Origin: Prevotella sp. P5-50
GTDB lineage: Bacteria; Bacteroidota; Bacteroidia; Bacteroidales; Bacteroidaceae
Assembly: GCF_002251295.1 (NCBI RefSeq)
Contig: NZ_NPJA01000002.1
Coordinates: 62,001-126,000 of the forward strand
Direction: 5' to 3'
Length of the DNA: 64,000 nucleotides
Every line of letters begins with the position of its first letter. The stretch's first letter is position 1. This document shows, one piece after another, positions 51,022 through 60,527 of this stretch. The position numbers were made by a program, and so were the translations under genes. The notes below the pieces were generated by a model that worked only from the letters and a program-made list of their open reading frames with translations, was not told where the DNA came from and made no database searches.

Positions 51022-52293
51022 TTATTTTCTTACGATGGTTTGTGCTCGGTCTGGACCGATTGAGATAATCTGAATGGGAGTCTCAAGTTGGGCTTCCAGG
51101 AATTTGATATAATCGTTGAATGCTTGTGGGAACTGCTCTTCGCTGGTAAACTGAGTCATGTCGGTTTTCCATCCTGGAAGTTCCTCATAGACCGGTTCAA
51201 TATTTTCCTCAATATTATAGGGGAAATAGTCAATCTGCTGTCCATTCTGCTTATAGGCAACGCAAGCCTTGATGGTGTCAAATCCGTCGAGTACATCACT
51301 CTTCATCATGATAAGTTTAGTAACACCATTGACCATGATAGCATATTTCAAGGCAACAAGGTCAATCCATCCACAGCGGCGTTCACGACCGGTCACAGCA
51401 CCATATTCGTGACCGAGGTCACGGATGCGCTTACCTGTTTCGTCAAAGAGTTCTGTGGGGAATGGTCCTGCTCCGACACGTGTGCAGTATGCTTTCATGA
51501 TTCCAAATACATCTCCTATTTTGTTAGGACCGATACCGAGTCCGGTGCATGCTCCAGCACAAATGGTGTTAGAAGAAGTCACAAAGGGGTATGAGCCGAA
51601 ATCCACATCAAGCATAGTGCCTTGAGCGCCTTCACAAAGTACGCTCTTGCCGCTCTTCAGCAGGTTGTTGATTTCATGTTCAGAATCGACGATATGGAAC
51701 TGGCGAAGATAATCTATACCTTCCAGCCATTTCTTTTCCACTTCAGTAATGTCGTACTCGAAGTTCAAAGAACGGAGGATGGCTTCGTGGCGTGCCTTGC
51801 AAGCAGCATATTTCTCTTCAAAGTTTTCAAGGATGTCGCCTACACGGAGACCGTTACGTGATACTTTATCAGTATAGGTCGGTCCAATTCCCTTTCCTGT
51901 GGTTCCTACCTTATTCTTACCCTTTGCAGCCTCATAAGCGGCATCAAGAACACGGTGTGTGGGCATGATGAGGTGAGCCTTCTTAGAAATATGAAGACGG
52001 TTTTTCAGTTCATGACCACTGGCTTCAAGCGCCTTGGCTTCTTCCATGAACAAGTCTGGAGCGAGCACTACGCCATTGCCGATGATATTCACCTTTCCAC
52101 CCTGGAAGATACCGGAGGGGATGCTGCGTAGCACATACTTCTGACCTTCGAACTCCAGCGTGTGACCAGCATTAGGACCACCTTGGAAACGTGCCACTAC
52201 ATCGTACTGTGGGGTCAATACATCGACCACCTTACCTTTACCTTCATCGCCCCACTGCAAACCAAGCAGGACGTCAACTTTACCTTGATTCAT
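51022..52293 (-). CDS. purA: Adenylosuccinate synthetase
   Basis: The 423-residue protein starts LLGLQWGDEGKGKVVD (GTP-binding loop). It also has the typical NAGHTLEF and the later TTGKGIGPTYTDK and SNTICAGACTGLGIGP. It joins IMP to aspartate in AMP synthesis. It is the middle gene of the fur-purA-hisS operon, 9 bp after fur. Confidence 0.97.
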   Translation of the reverse strand: MNQGKVDVLLGLQWGDEGKGKVVDVLTPQYDVVARFQGGPNAGHTLEFEGQKYVLRSIPSGIFQGGKVNIIGNGVVLAPDLFMEEAKALEASGHELKNRLHISKKAHLIMPTHRVLDAAYEAAKGKNKVGTTGKGIGPTYTDKVSRNGLRVGDILENFEEKYAACKARHEAILRSLNFEYDITEVEKKWLEGIDYLRQFHIVDSEHEINNLLKSGKSVLCEGAQGTMLDVDFGSYPFVTSSNTICAGACTGLGIGPNKIGDVFGIMKAYCTRVGAGPFPTELFDETGKRIRDLGHEYGAVTGRERRCGWIDLVALKYAIMVNGVTKLIMMKSDVLDGFDTIKACVAYKQNGQQIDYFPYNIEENIEPVYEELPGWKTDMTQFTSEEQFPQAFNDYIKFLEAQLETPIQIISIGPDRAQTIVRK

Positions 52294-52302
52294 TGTTTCG
52301 GA

Positions 52303-52788
52303 TTATTTTGATTCTTTATTTTCTTGTTTTTTCTTCTCCATCGTTAGTTTGGCCTGACAACTGCTACACACACCATAGATATATAATGTGTAACTGTCTT
52401 TTTTGAACCGTCGCAGCCGCATGGATTCGACTGCCTTCACGAGCGCTGTCGCCTTCACATCAGTCACTTTTCCACACAGGGTGCAAATCTGAAAGAACTG
52501 TCCACCTTTGTTGTATGCGGCACTATAAGTTACCTGTTTTTGGAAATGATGTTCTATTATAAGTCGCAGTTTGAGAAATAGCTTGATAGTATTGTAGAGT
52601 GTTGCCCTACTAACTGGGAATCTACGTTCTTCTGCGAGTCGTTTTCCAAGTTCATCGAGTGTGAAATATCCGTTCATAGCATAGACAGTTTCCAGAATAG
52701 CATATCGCTCAGGAGTCTTACGCCTGTTGTTCTGTGCCAGATAATTGTCTAAGATCTGCGTTACCGTTTCTTTCACGTTCTCTTTCAT
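52303..52788 (-). CDS. Fur-family transcriptional regulator
   Basis: A 161-residue protein. The N-terminal winged helix has RKTPERYAILETVYAMNGYFTLDELG and SRATLYNTIKLF. The C-terminal part keeps CTLCG and CSSCQ (structural zinc), but the usual His-rich metal site is weak (HHFQKQ). Whether it senses iron, peroxide or zinc is unclear. It starts the operon with purA and hisS. A TAACTTTG box is on the minus strand at 52812-52819. Confidence 0.9.
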   Translation of the reverse strand: MKENVKETVTQILDNYLAQNNRRKTPERYAILETVYAMNGYFTLDELGKRLAEERRFPVSRATLYNTIKLFLKLRLIIEHHFQKQVTYSAAYNKGGQFFQICTLCGKVTDVKATALVKAVESMRLRRFKKDSYTLYIYGVCSSCQAKLTMEKKKQENKESK

Positions 52789-52811
52789 GACAGTTGCAGT
52801 TTAAAACCGCA

Positions 52812-52819
52812 CAAAGTTA
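52812..52819 (-). promoter_or_regulatory. -7 box of the fur-purA-hisS operon
   Basis: TAACTTTG on the minus strand, 24 bp before the ATG. No TTG partner is seen. Confidence 0.5.
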
Positions 52820-52850
52820 CGACATTTTATCGAGATTATGCCTATATCGT

Positions 52851-53474
52851 TTAAAAAATGTCTATTTCTATTTGTTTTAATGCACTTTTGGCCAATCTTT
52901 CATAGACAAGTCCAAGGTCGGCAAAACGCGTCATCGTCTGAAGGGCAGCCTTCTTAACCGCCAGATTGTCACCTTGCAGGGCTACAAGTGCTTGGTCTAT
53001 AAACTCGTTAATACCTCTTTCGTTAGGTTCTTGTCCCTTCATAAAAAGGCGGGTGAGCACATGGAAGCCACACAACTGGTAGAGTGGTTGTGGAGAGGCA
53101 ATCCACTGGTAGGCTTTCTGTGCAGCAAATGGCAGATGCTGATAGAGGTTGAATGTGGCTTGTTCAGCAATTTCCTGGGTATGGGTCTGTTCCATCCAGA
53201 TATCCACCACTTCAGCACATATTTCATCGGGAGGCATCAGCATGGTAGCTAAGATTTTACATTCCCTCACGTCAGCTTTCCACAATTCAATGGCGAGGTC
53301 GTAATCCTGTCCTATTTCTGCGGCCTTTTCTTTCAGCATAAGGATTGACGCTCCCCAATTGAGTTTATAGTCAGAGCCTTTGTCGCGCATCGACTGGGAA
53401 GTCTGTCCGTCCATAATCAATCGGAACGACTGTTTGATTTCGCGAACTTTATCTATTACTTGTTGTTTTTCCAC
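52851..53474 (-). CDS. DNA alkylation repair-like (AlkD/HEAT-repeat) protein
   Basis: A 207-residue all-helical protein. The HEAT-like order and segments such as LAIELWKADVRECKILATMLM and VKKAALQTMTRF match the AlkD/DNA alkylation repair family. AlkD removes alkylated bases; the Asp/Trp pair needed for catalysis cannot be confirmed by eye. It is the third gene of the AraC-M49-AlkD-like operon, 20 bp after the peptidase. Confidence 0.7.
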   Translation of the reverse strand: MEKQQVIDKVREIKQSFRLIMDGQTSQSMRDKGSDYKLNWGASILMLKEKAAEIGQDYDLAIELWKADVRECKILATMLMPPDEICAEVVDIWMEQTHTQEIAEQATFNLYQHLPFAAQKAYQWIASPQPLYQLCGFHVLTRLFMKGQEPNERGINEFIDQALVALQGDNLAVKKAALQTMTRFADLGLVYERLAKSALKQIEIDIF

Positions 53475-53494
53475 TTGTCTTTATTTTGATGAAC

Positions 53495-55438
53495 TCATAT
53501 CAGCGTACCGTAGTCACTACTGTATCGTAGCATCTGTTGGGCGTAGCCTTCACTATAGTCAATCTCAATATGATCTATCTCCCCGTCAGCCCCTAACACC
53601 GGGTTGAGTATGGGATTGATGAATCCTTTATAAGGGGCCAACCCCAGTTGCTGGTAACGTTCGAGTATTTCACGATGAAGTGTGGGTTCGACTTTCACAC
53701 CATATTGCTCCACCAATTGTCTGGCTGCCTCATAATCGCCCTCGCTCTTGATGCGTTGTACTTCGGCAAGCAGTTGTGCGAAAAGTTGGCGAAGCTGTGG
53801 GTAATCGGTGATACGTACGTATGTTTTTCCGTTGCACTTCTCAAGACTGATTGCATCGCCTTTCTCATAACACCACCTGGCTATGAGTGCCCTGTTGCGC
53901 ATGTGAGCCTCTTCTATCTGCTGTCCGGGCTGGATACGGATGAGTTGCGTAAGCAGTCCGTTGAGCACATAACTGTAATACTGGGCTTTATAAGCCTCAT
54001 CATCGGGAAGAAGCCCGAGCTCTATCAATTTCTTGTCGGCTATATAATAAAGTCCGAACAAGTCGGCGCGTGCTTCTTCTATAGTACTGCCGTAAGCCTT
54101 GAGTGCATCGGGATCTGTATGGGGTAAGAGTTGTCCACTTCCGTGTCCGAGACATTCATGAAGGTCTGTATGCAGTTCGTCGCAACGGTCTCCATACTTT
54201 TTGATGAGGTCAAGAGTTGCTTTGTCAACAACAAATTCCTCTTTGAATCCATTGCCCAGCGATGCTTTATTGTAAGCATCAGTAATATTGGTAATGGTAA
54301 CACTCTTGCTGCCGTATTGTGCTCTAATCCAGTCGGCATTAGGTAGGTTGATGCCAATGGCGGTTGAGGGATATTCATCGCCGCCAAGCATGGCAGCACA
54401 GATAGCCTTTGCCATGACGCCTTTCACCTTCGGCTTGCGGAATTGCGGATCCACGGGCGAGTGATCTTCAAACCATTGTGCATTGTCGCTTATGAGTTTG
54501 GTGCGACGTGTGGCTTCCTTGTCTGTATATTCCACAATACCTTCCCATGAACCTTTCAGGCCGAGCGGATCGCCATAGACCTCAATAAATCCGTTGACAT
54601 AGTCGATGTCGCCTTCGTGACATTTCACCCACTTGATACAGTAGTCGTTGAAATCTTGCAGATTACCACTCTTATAATACTGTATAAGGGCTGTTGTCAC
54701 CTCTTCCTGCTGTGGGGTTTCTGCCACATCCTTGGCTTTTTCAAGCCAATAGACGATCTGTTTGATAGCCTTACCGTATTTCCCGTCAGCACACCATGTC
54801 TGCTCCTCTATTCCTTGTGGAGTTTTCACAAGAGTGGAATTAAGTCCAAAAGAAGGAGGTTGCTGACCTTTATAATCGCGTTTCTGCGCATGATAGAAGT
54901 CTTCCACTTCCGTCTGCGTCAAACCTTGGTAGTAGTTGCATGCTGAGGTTGTGACAAGGTCTGCACCGTCAGCCTGATTGACTCGTTTGGGCAGAATTTC
55001 AGGATTAAAAATCACGGGAAACAATTCATCGCACAACTGTCCGACCGTTTCCCCTTCACATAACGGCAAAGAGGTTAAATCTATCTGTTCCAAAACTTGA
55101 CGCAAATAACATTCGTCAAATTCCGGAATCATTTTTTCTGTGCCGTAGTGGTGATAAATTCCGCTTGAAAACCACACCCGCTTGAGATAAACTTCCAAAG
55201 CCCGGAAATTATCATTATCGCGATCTATCCTATCGGAGGTATAGACAGCTTCCAGCATTTTGCGTATGCGAAGATTATATCGTCCAAACTGGTCGAATGT
55301 AATATCGCGTCCGTAGAGTGTAGCTTGCGAAAGATAATAGACATACAGCTGTTGACGCTTGCTGAGTTGCTCAAAACCATTCAGTCGGTAGCGCAACAGC
55401 TGTATGTCTGCGAAGTGTTCGTCTTCGTATTGGATCAT
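53495..55438 (-). CDS. Dipeptidyl-peptidase III family metallopeptidase (M49)
   Basis: The 647-residue protein has the M49 zinc motif HECLGH (first His residue 427; the usual form is HELLGH) followed by GSGQ. The second site is EEARADLFGLYY, where the Glu is the third ligand. M49 enzymes release dipeptides from the N-terminus of short peptides. There is no signal peptide, so it is cytoplasmic, unlike many Bacteroides forms. The start overlaps the AraC stop by 4 bp. It fits a peptide-using metabolism, along with the POT carrier. Confidence 0.9.
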   Translation of the reverse strand: MIQYEDEHFADIQLLRYRLNGFEQLSKRQQLYVYYLSQATLYGRDITFDQFGRYNLRIRKMLEAVYTSDRIDRDNDNFRALEVYLKRVWFSSGIYHHYGTEKMIPEFDECYLRQVLEQIDLTSLPLCEGETVGQLCDELFPVIFNPEILPKRVNQADGADLVTTSACNYYQGLTQTEVEDFYHAQKRDYKGQQPPSFGLNSTLVKTPQGIEEQTWCADGKYGKAIKQIVYWLEKAKDVAETPQQEEVTTALIQYYKSGNLQDFNDYCIKWVKCHEGDIDYVNGFIEVYGDPLGLKGSWEGIVEYTDKEATRRTKLISDNAQWFEDHSPVDPQFRKPKVKGVMAKAICAAMLGGDEYPSTAIGINLPNADWIRAQYGSKSVTITNITDAYNKASLGNGFKEEFVVDKATLDLIKKYGDRCDELHTDLHECLGHGSGQLLPHTDPDALKAYGSTIEEARADLFGLYYIADKKLIELGLLPDDEAYKAQYYSYVLNGLLTQLIRIQPGQQIEEAHMRNRALIARWCYEKGDAISLEKCNGKTYVRITDYPQLRQLFAQLLAEVQRIKSEGDYEAARQLVEQYGVKVEPTLHREILERYQQLGLAPYKGFINPILNPVLGADGEIDHIEIDYSEGYAQQMLRYSSDYGTLI

Positions 55439-55899
55439 TTCGACGATCTGTCTTTCTTCTGATTCTCCACTTTCTGAGAGGGGTGTTGTTCAAGGAACTT
55501 CACACGATACTCTCTTGGCGACATATTCATGATGCGATAGAAAGAGGCATAGAATGACTGACGGTTAGAGAATCCTACCATGTCGCTGATTTGCTCCATG
55601 GTGAGCTTCTGATAACGTCGGTCAACCATGAGTGACATGGCCTCATCGATTCTGTACTTGTTAACAAAGCAAGAGTAATTGGTATGGAACTTCACGTTGA
55701 TGACTGCTGACACATAACGTGTGTTTGTTCCAAGGTCCATTGCCAGTTGTTTGGCAGAATACTCTTTGTCCTTGTACTTTTCCTGAATTACAATAATGCG
55801 AAGGATTTTTTCTTTCAGAGTGTCCATCATTTCAGGATTAACTAGGCTCCGATACTTCGCCTCGTGTTCTTTTTTTTCTGTGATATTATACTTAGCCAT
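55435..55899 (-). CDS. AraC-family helix-turn-helix regulator (DNA-binding domain only)
   Basis: A 154-residue protein with two helix-turn-helix units (YSAKQLAMDLGTNTRYVSAVIN and LTMEQISDMVGFSNRQSFYASFYRIMNMSPREYR). There is no sensory domain, so regulation probably occurs by another factor or by amount. It is translationally coupled (4-bp overlap) to the M49 peptidase and may control it. A TAATTTTG box lies at 55934-55941 on the minus strand. Confidence 0.88.
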   Translation of the reverse strand: MAKYNITEKKEHEAKYRSLVNPEMMDTLKEKILRIIVIQEKYKDKEYSAKQLAMDLGTNTRYVSAVINVKFHTNYSCFVNKYRIDEAMSLMVDRRYQKLTMEQISDMVGFSNRQSFYASFYRIMNMSPREYRVKFLEQHPSQKVENQKKDRSSK

Positions 55900-56225
55900 A
55901 ACTGTAAATGTAATAGCGGTTATTATTTAGCTACAAAATTAGCATATTTTTTTCAGACAGCACAACTTTTTTCATAAATATTTAACAACTTTGTGCAATT
56001 TTTAAGATTTTACATCAAATCCCTTTTTCACAACAAGTGCGTGAATCGCCAGTCTTTAAAAACATACTATATTATTATTCAGATACTTATATCGTTTTTA
56101 TTGAAGCAAAAACCTGTTGTTTATAAAATTTTAAAAAATTACGTTATTAATTACCTTTCTTTTCAAACATTCTTTTCTTTAGCAGACAAGCACTTCGAAA
56201 GTTTCTGCTTTCAGACCCGCCTGCT
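55900..56225. other. Gene-free AT-rich gap
   Basis: Only the AraC promoter box (TAATTTTG, 55934-55941, minus strand) and long A/T runs are seen. No RNA fold or repeat stands out. Confidence 0.5.
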
Positions 56226-57557
56226 CTACTGAACTTTTGCCAGGTCTTCCAACGGAATATTGCGCAATTGATGCAGGTACTCCGTATGAATTTCCAAAGT
56301 TTTACTCCATTGTTCCGTGAAGAGTGCGCTGACATCAAGTTCTATCTTCCAAGTGCCTACACTCTCCAAATGGTCAACCATAGTGCCTACCGTCATGTTG
56401 CGCAAGTCATGGGCTGGAATAAAGGAAGATGTCTCACCCTTTTCGTCGGCAGATACCTCCAGCAGCAATTTGGCATCAATCAACTTGTAAAGCAAATCGT
56501 TGACAATACGTATGGGCAAACGGGTGCGCTTACGCAAGTCGAGAGCGGTCAAAGGCCGACCTCCTTGTTTGAAGCGTTGCGCCACACAACTCATCAACAG
56601 AGCACACATCATGACTCGGTAACGATAACTTATTTCGCCTGTATTGGCATCATAATCATAATAATCGAGATTCTGATTCGTATAACAGAGTTCTACGCCA
56701 AAAAGACAGATGGTCCAGGAAATCTGCAACCAGAGCATAAATAAAGGTAAGGCTGCAAAAGAACCATAGATGGCATTATAACTCGACAGAAACATTTGAG
56801 CATGAATATAGAAAATCTGCACGCCCTGCATCGCAATACCTGCAAGAATACCTGGCACGACGGCACACATTGGTTTTACATGCGTATTGGGCATAAAGAT
56901 ATAAAAGGCGATAAAGAGGCCCGACATCAATACATACGGCACCATGTCTATCAGAAACCTTACCACAGGAGTCAACAACATGAAATCATCCATCTCGTTG
57001 ACCATAGTCGCCATAAAGATTGACAATCCAGAGGTCAGGACAATAAGGATGGGAAAACAGAAGAACATGGCAAGATAATCCGTAAAGGTACGGAAAATGG
57101 TGCGTGGTTTCTTCACCTGCCAAATCTCATTAAATGCCTGTTCCACATTACTCACCAGCATCAAAACGGTATAGAGCATGAACAGCAGGCCAATACCAAG
57201 GAAAATGCCGCTTTTCGTATGTACCAAATAGCTGTTTACAAAGCCTATGATAACCTCGGCTGCCTGTGGCTGGGACTGCAAAGCATCACGAAACCACACC
57301 TCAATATATTTATTATATCCAAAACCACGGGCAATGGCAAAGACCACTGCCAGGATAGGCACAATAGCCAACAGAGACGAATAAGTCAGTGCCGCCGCCT
57401 TATTCACCACGCGTTTGGCTGTAAAGAAGCGAATGGCGAGTATGAGTTTCTTAAGGATCTCTATCATAATCCACTTGAACGGAGTCGTATCGTCTTCGTT
57501 CAATTGCCATAGTCCGTAACGGAAAAAACCGATTATATGTCTAATTTGCTCTTTCAT
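56226..57557 (-). CDS. YihY/virulence factor BrkB family membrane protein
   Basis: The protein is 443 residues when started at 57557 (MKEQIRHIIGFF); an upstream Met at 57623 would overlap the promoter. Six or more membrane helices carry the YihY pattern, with KRVVNKAAALTYSSLLAIVPIL, NVEQAFNEIW and SFAALPLFMLWLQISW. A winged-helix-like C-terminal domain follows (LDLRKRTRLPIRIVNDLLYKLIDAKLL). Its role is not established. It is convergent with the AraC unit and divergent from rlmD. Confidence 0.88.
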   Translation of the reverse strand: MKEQIRHIIGFFRYGLWQLNEDDTTPFKWIMIEILKKLILAIRFFTAKRVVNKAAALTYSSLLAIVPILAVVFAIARGFGYNKYIEVWFRDALQSQPQAAEVIIGFVNSYLVHTKSGIFLGIGLLFMLYTVLMLVSNVEQAFNEIWQVKKPRTIFRTFTDYLAMFFCFPILIVLTSGLSIFMATMVNEMDDFMLLTPVVRFLIDMVPYVLMSGLFIAFYIFMPNTHVKPMCAVVPGILAGIAMQGVQIFYIHAQMFLSSYNAIYGSFAALPLFMLWLQISWTICLFGVELCYTNQNLDYYDYDANTGEISYRYRVMMCALLMSCVAQRFKQGGRPLTALDLRKRTRLPIRIVNDLLYKLIDAKLLLEVSADEKGETSSFIPAHDLRNMTVGTMVDHLESVGTWKIELDVSALFTEQWSKTLEIHTEYLHQLRNIPLEDLAKVQ

Positions 57558-57570
57558 ATTGTTTGAACTG

Positions 57571-57602
57571 CAAAGATAAGAAAAATATATTATAATTCCC
57601 AA
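57571..57602 (-). promoter_or_regulatory. Promoter of the BrkB-family gene
   Basis: TTG (57600-57602, minus), a 21-nt spacer and TATCTTTG (57571-57578), 14 bp before the chosen start at 57557. Confidence 0.7.
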
Positions 57603-57623
57603 CAAAGGTGCTGATATTTTCAA

Positions 57624-57922
57624 GCTATCGGCTTATTCTACAAAAGGTCGAACCTTAAAAAGCCTCATTCTGTTCCCATGCACCTCCACAATAACACGCA
57701 ACAGGGTCTGCTTGGTTATGGGAATTACTACGGACTTATAACGGACTCATGGCGGAAACGTATCCCGAACACTTCCCGATGGCATCCCGAAGCCGAGAGC
57801 AGAGCCATAAGGTCCACTTTATGGCTTTGCCGAGACAAAAAAGACAAGACCAAAGGTCATGGCGTCCAGAAGCCGAGAGCAGAGCCAATTTTCTCTCAAA
57901 ACATCATATTTTATTCACATTT
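57624..57922. repeat. Gap with a direct repeat of about 23 bp
   Basis: GAAGCCGAGAGCAGAGCCA occurs at 57789-57807 and 57869-57887 (80-bp spacing) with longer flanking similarity. No gene is convincing, and the block may be debris of an inserted sequence. Confidence 0.5.
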
Positions 57923-57953
57923 TTGGATATTTCTAATTTTTGCATTAACTTTG
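57923..57953 (+). promoter_or_regulatory. Promoter of rlmD
   Basis: TTG (57923-57925), a 20-nt spacer and TAACTTTG (57946-57953), 40 bp before the ATG. Confidence 0.75.
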
Positions 57954-57993
57954 TCCGTCATATCAAACAATAACAGACAAGAAATACAACAAT

Positions 57994-59433
57994 ATGACAA
58001 GAAAGAAAAAGGCATTACCCATACTCGAAAACATCACCATCACAGACTTTGCAGCAGAAGGAAAATGTGTTGCAAGGGTCAACGATATGGTTGTCTTCGT
58101 GCCTTGGTCTGTTCCCGGCGATGTAGTGGATTTACAGGTCAGAAGAAAGAAACATAGTTTTATGGAGGCTGAAATCATACGCTTCCATGAGGAAAGTCCC
58201 CTCCGAACAAAACCATTCTGCCAACACTTCGGCACCTGCGGAGGATGTAAATGGCAGCAGCTCCCCTACGAGGAACAACTGAAAATGAAGCAACAACAGG
58301 TGAAAGACCAACTGACTCGCATTGGCAAAATCACCCTACCCGACTTCCGTCCTATCCTCGGTTCGGTAAAAACACAGGAATACCGCAACAAACTCGATTT
58401 CGGATGTTGTAACAAACGTTATCTGACCAACGAAGAAATCAGTAGCGGACTGCAATTCCAGCGCAACGCCATAGGATTCCATATTACAGGTGCCTTCGAC
58501 AAAATACTGCCCATTGAGAAATGCTGGCTGATGGACCATCTGCAAAACGAAATCAGAAACGAGATTTTCGATTATGCACTAAACCACGAGATGTCTTTCT
58601 TTGACCTCAGAGCACAAACCGGACTCTTGAGAGATGTCATCGTACGCAACTCCAATACGGGCGAATGGATGGTCATCATTCAGTTCCACTATGATGAAGA
58701 AGGTGATGAACAACGGGCTGCAGAACTTCTGCAACACGTGGCAGATAAATTCCCGCAAATCACAGCATTACTCTATGTCAACAACCAGAAATGTAATGAC
58801 ACCATAGGTGATCAGGATGTTATCGTGTTCAAAGGCAACGACCACATCTTCGAAACCATGGAAGACCTGCGGTTTAAGGTGGGACCGAAATCGTTCTACC
58901 AAACCAATACCGAACAGGCCTACCACCTTTACTCCGTTGTCAGAGAGTTCGCTTTCATGCCTGTTAACGGACAGACGCCCAACGAAGCGCCTCTGATCTA
59001 CGACCTTTACACCGGTACGGGAACCATTGCCAACTTTGTTGCTGCCAAAGCCAGCAAAGTCATCGGTATCGAATATGTGCCAGAAGCCATTGAAGACGCC
59101 AAGGTCAATTCCAGCATCAACGGCATTGGCAATACCCTGTTCTATGCAGGGGACATGAAAGATATTCTGACCGATGAGTTTATCCAACAACACGGCAGAC
59201 CCGATGTTATCGTGACAGACCCACCAAGAGCAGGAATGCACCCTGATGTTGTAAACACCATTCTGAATGCTGCGCCACAACGTATCGTATATGTGAGTTG
59301 CAATCCTGCCACTCAAGCACGCGACCTACAATTGCTCGACGTGGCCTATACGGTCAACGAGGTGCAACCCGTAGATATGTTTCCACACACTCCTCACGTA
59401 GAAAATGTTGTATTACTAACCAGAAGATCATAA
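57994..59433 (+). CDS. rlmD: 23S rRNA (uracil-C5)-methyltransferase, RlmD family
   Basis: A 479-residue protein: TRAM domain (about residues 10-65), 4Fe-4S motif CQHFGTCGGCKW (about residues 75-86), then the SAM domain with LYTGTGTIANF, DPPRAGMH and VSCNP, which contains the catalytic Cys. It methylates a uridine of 23S rRNA (or tRNA in paralogues such as TrmA/RlmCD). It probably shares a transcript with the porin that follows 8 bp later. Confidence 0.93.
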   Translation: MTRKKKALPILENITITDFAAEGKCVARVNDMVVFVPWSVPGDVVDLQVRRKKHSFMEAEIIRFHEESPLRTKPFCQHFGTCGGCKWQQLPYEEQLKMKQQQVKDQLTRIGKITLPDFRPILGSVKTQEYRNKLDFGCCNKRYLTNEEISSGLQFQRNAIGFHITGAFDKILPIEKCWLMDHLQNEIRNEIFDYALNHEMSFFDLRAQTGLLRDVIVRNSNTGEWMVIIQFHYDEEGDEQRAAELLQHVADKFPQITALLYVNNQKCNDTIGDQDVIVFKGNDHIFETMEDLRFKVGPKSFYQTNTEQAYHLYSVVREFAFMPVNGQTPNEAPLIYDLYTGTGTIANFVAAKASKVIGIEYVPEAIEDAKVNSSINGIGNTLFYAGDMKDILTDEFIQQHGRPDVIVTDPPRAGMHPDVVNTILNAAPQRIVYVSCNPATQARDLQLLDVAYTVNEVQPVDMFPHTPHVENVVLLTRRS

Positions 59434-59441
59434 TTAAGAAT

Positions 59442-60527
59442 ATGAGAAAAATCGTTTTGCTTCTCACAGCCTCGTTGTTCGTACTCGGCATCAAAGCACA
59501 GGAAAACAAACAGGAAAAGAAAACCGTTTCCGTAGAACTTCCACAATGGGTCAAAGACATCAAACTCAGCGGATATGGAATGTTGCAGTATCAGGCTCAA
59601 GACCCCTACCGCACAACAACAGATGAAGAGGGAAACATCATCACAGAAAATAATGCTTCAAACACCTTCAACATCAGACTGCTAAGACTCATGCTCGATG
59701 GAAAAATCGGCGACGTGGCATGGCGTGCACAATTCCAAGGAAGCGGATCGTCTGCCTTTCTTGTTGACCTCTATGCGGAATGGCAGAAATACAGAGAAAT
59801 ACGAGTCAAAGCAGGACAATTCAAACGTGCTTTCACCTTTGAAAGTCCTACAAACCCCATCGACCAAGGTTTCTACTCCTATGCACTCGTCATCAACAAC
59901 CTCGTGGGCTACGGAGACCGGACGGGAGAGAAATCGGCAGGAGGACGTGACATCGGCGTCCAACTGCAGGGTGATTTGCTAAAAAACAAAGCCGGACGCT
60001 ATCTGTTACACTATCAGGTGGGAGTATATAATGGCGAAGGTATCAACACAAAAGATGCTGACAACAGAAAAGATATTATCGGAGGACTTTGGCTGATGCC
60101 GGTTGAAGGGCTTCGCATAGGTGCTTTCGGATGGACTGGAAGCAGAGCGGGCGTAGGCACAAAAAACCGTTATGCGCTATCGGCTGAATACAGCAAGAAC
60201 GACTGGACTTTCCGGTCAGAATACATCCACAGTCAGGGTGCAGCGGCTCCTGGCAAAAACCTTGGCGATAAAGCCGACGGACTCTACGCATTCGGTATTG
60301 CACCTGTCATTCCCAAGAAACTCTATGCCAAAGCACGATACAATATGTACCGACAGGATAAATCATGGAGTTCGTCAAAAACCATGTACGAAATGGGTAT
60401 CAACTATGTTTTCTGCAAAAACCTGCAGGTCAACATGGAATATGCCCGCGTCAACGACAGAACGATTGCCAATCCTGACAAACACAACTACAACTTTGTA
60501 GATCTTCAGCTTGACTTCCGCTTCTAA
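59442..60527 (+). CDS. Phosphate-selective porin O/P-like outer-membrane protein
   Basis: A 361-residue protein starting at 59442, with the signal peptide MRKIVLLLTASLFVLGIKAQ. The strand-rich barrel includes LRLMLDGKIGDVAWRAQFQ, VKAGQFKRAFTFESPTNPIDQ and the C-terminal VDLQLDFRF with the usual last Phe. The pattern is that of OprO/OprP. It lies 8 bp after rlmD. The end overlaps the convergent flippase gene by 4 bp. Confidence 0.85.
   Translation: MRKIVLLLTASLFVLGIKAQENKQEKKTVSVELPQWVKDIKLSGYGMLQYQAQDPYRTTTDEEGNIITENNASNTFNIRLLRLMLDGKIGDVAWRAQFQGSGSSAFLVDLYAEWQKYREIRVKAGQFKRAFTFESPTNPIDQGFYSYALVINNLVGYGDRTGEKSAGGRDIGVQLQGDLLKNKAGRYLLHYQVGVYNGEGINTKDADNRKDIIGGLWLMPVEGLRIGAFGWTGSRAGVGTKNRYALSAEYSKNDWTFRSEYIHSQGAAAPGKNLGDKADGLYAFGIAPVIPKKLYAKARYNMYRQDKSWSSSKTMYEMGINYVFCKNLQVNMEYARVNDRTIANPDKHNYNFVDLQLDFRF

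Noticed and set aside
55993-56232. A 79-codon plus-strand frame in the AT-rich gap
   Set aside because: Very AT-rich, Lys/Phe/Ile-biased, without promoter or family; it also runs into the convergent BrkB gene.
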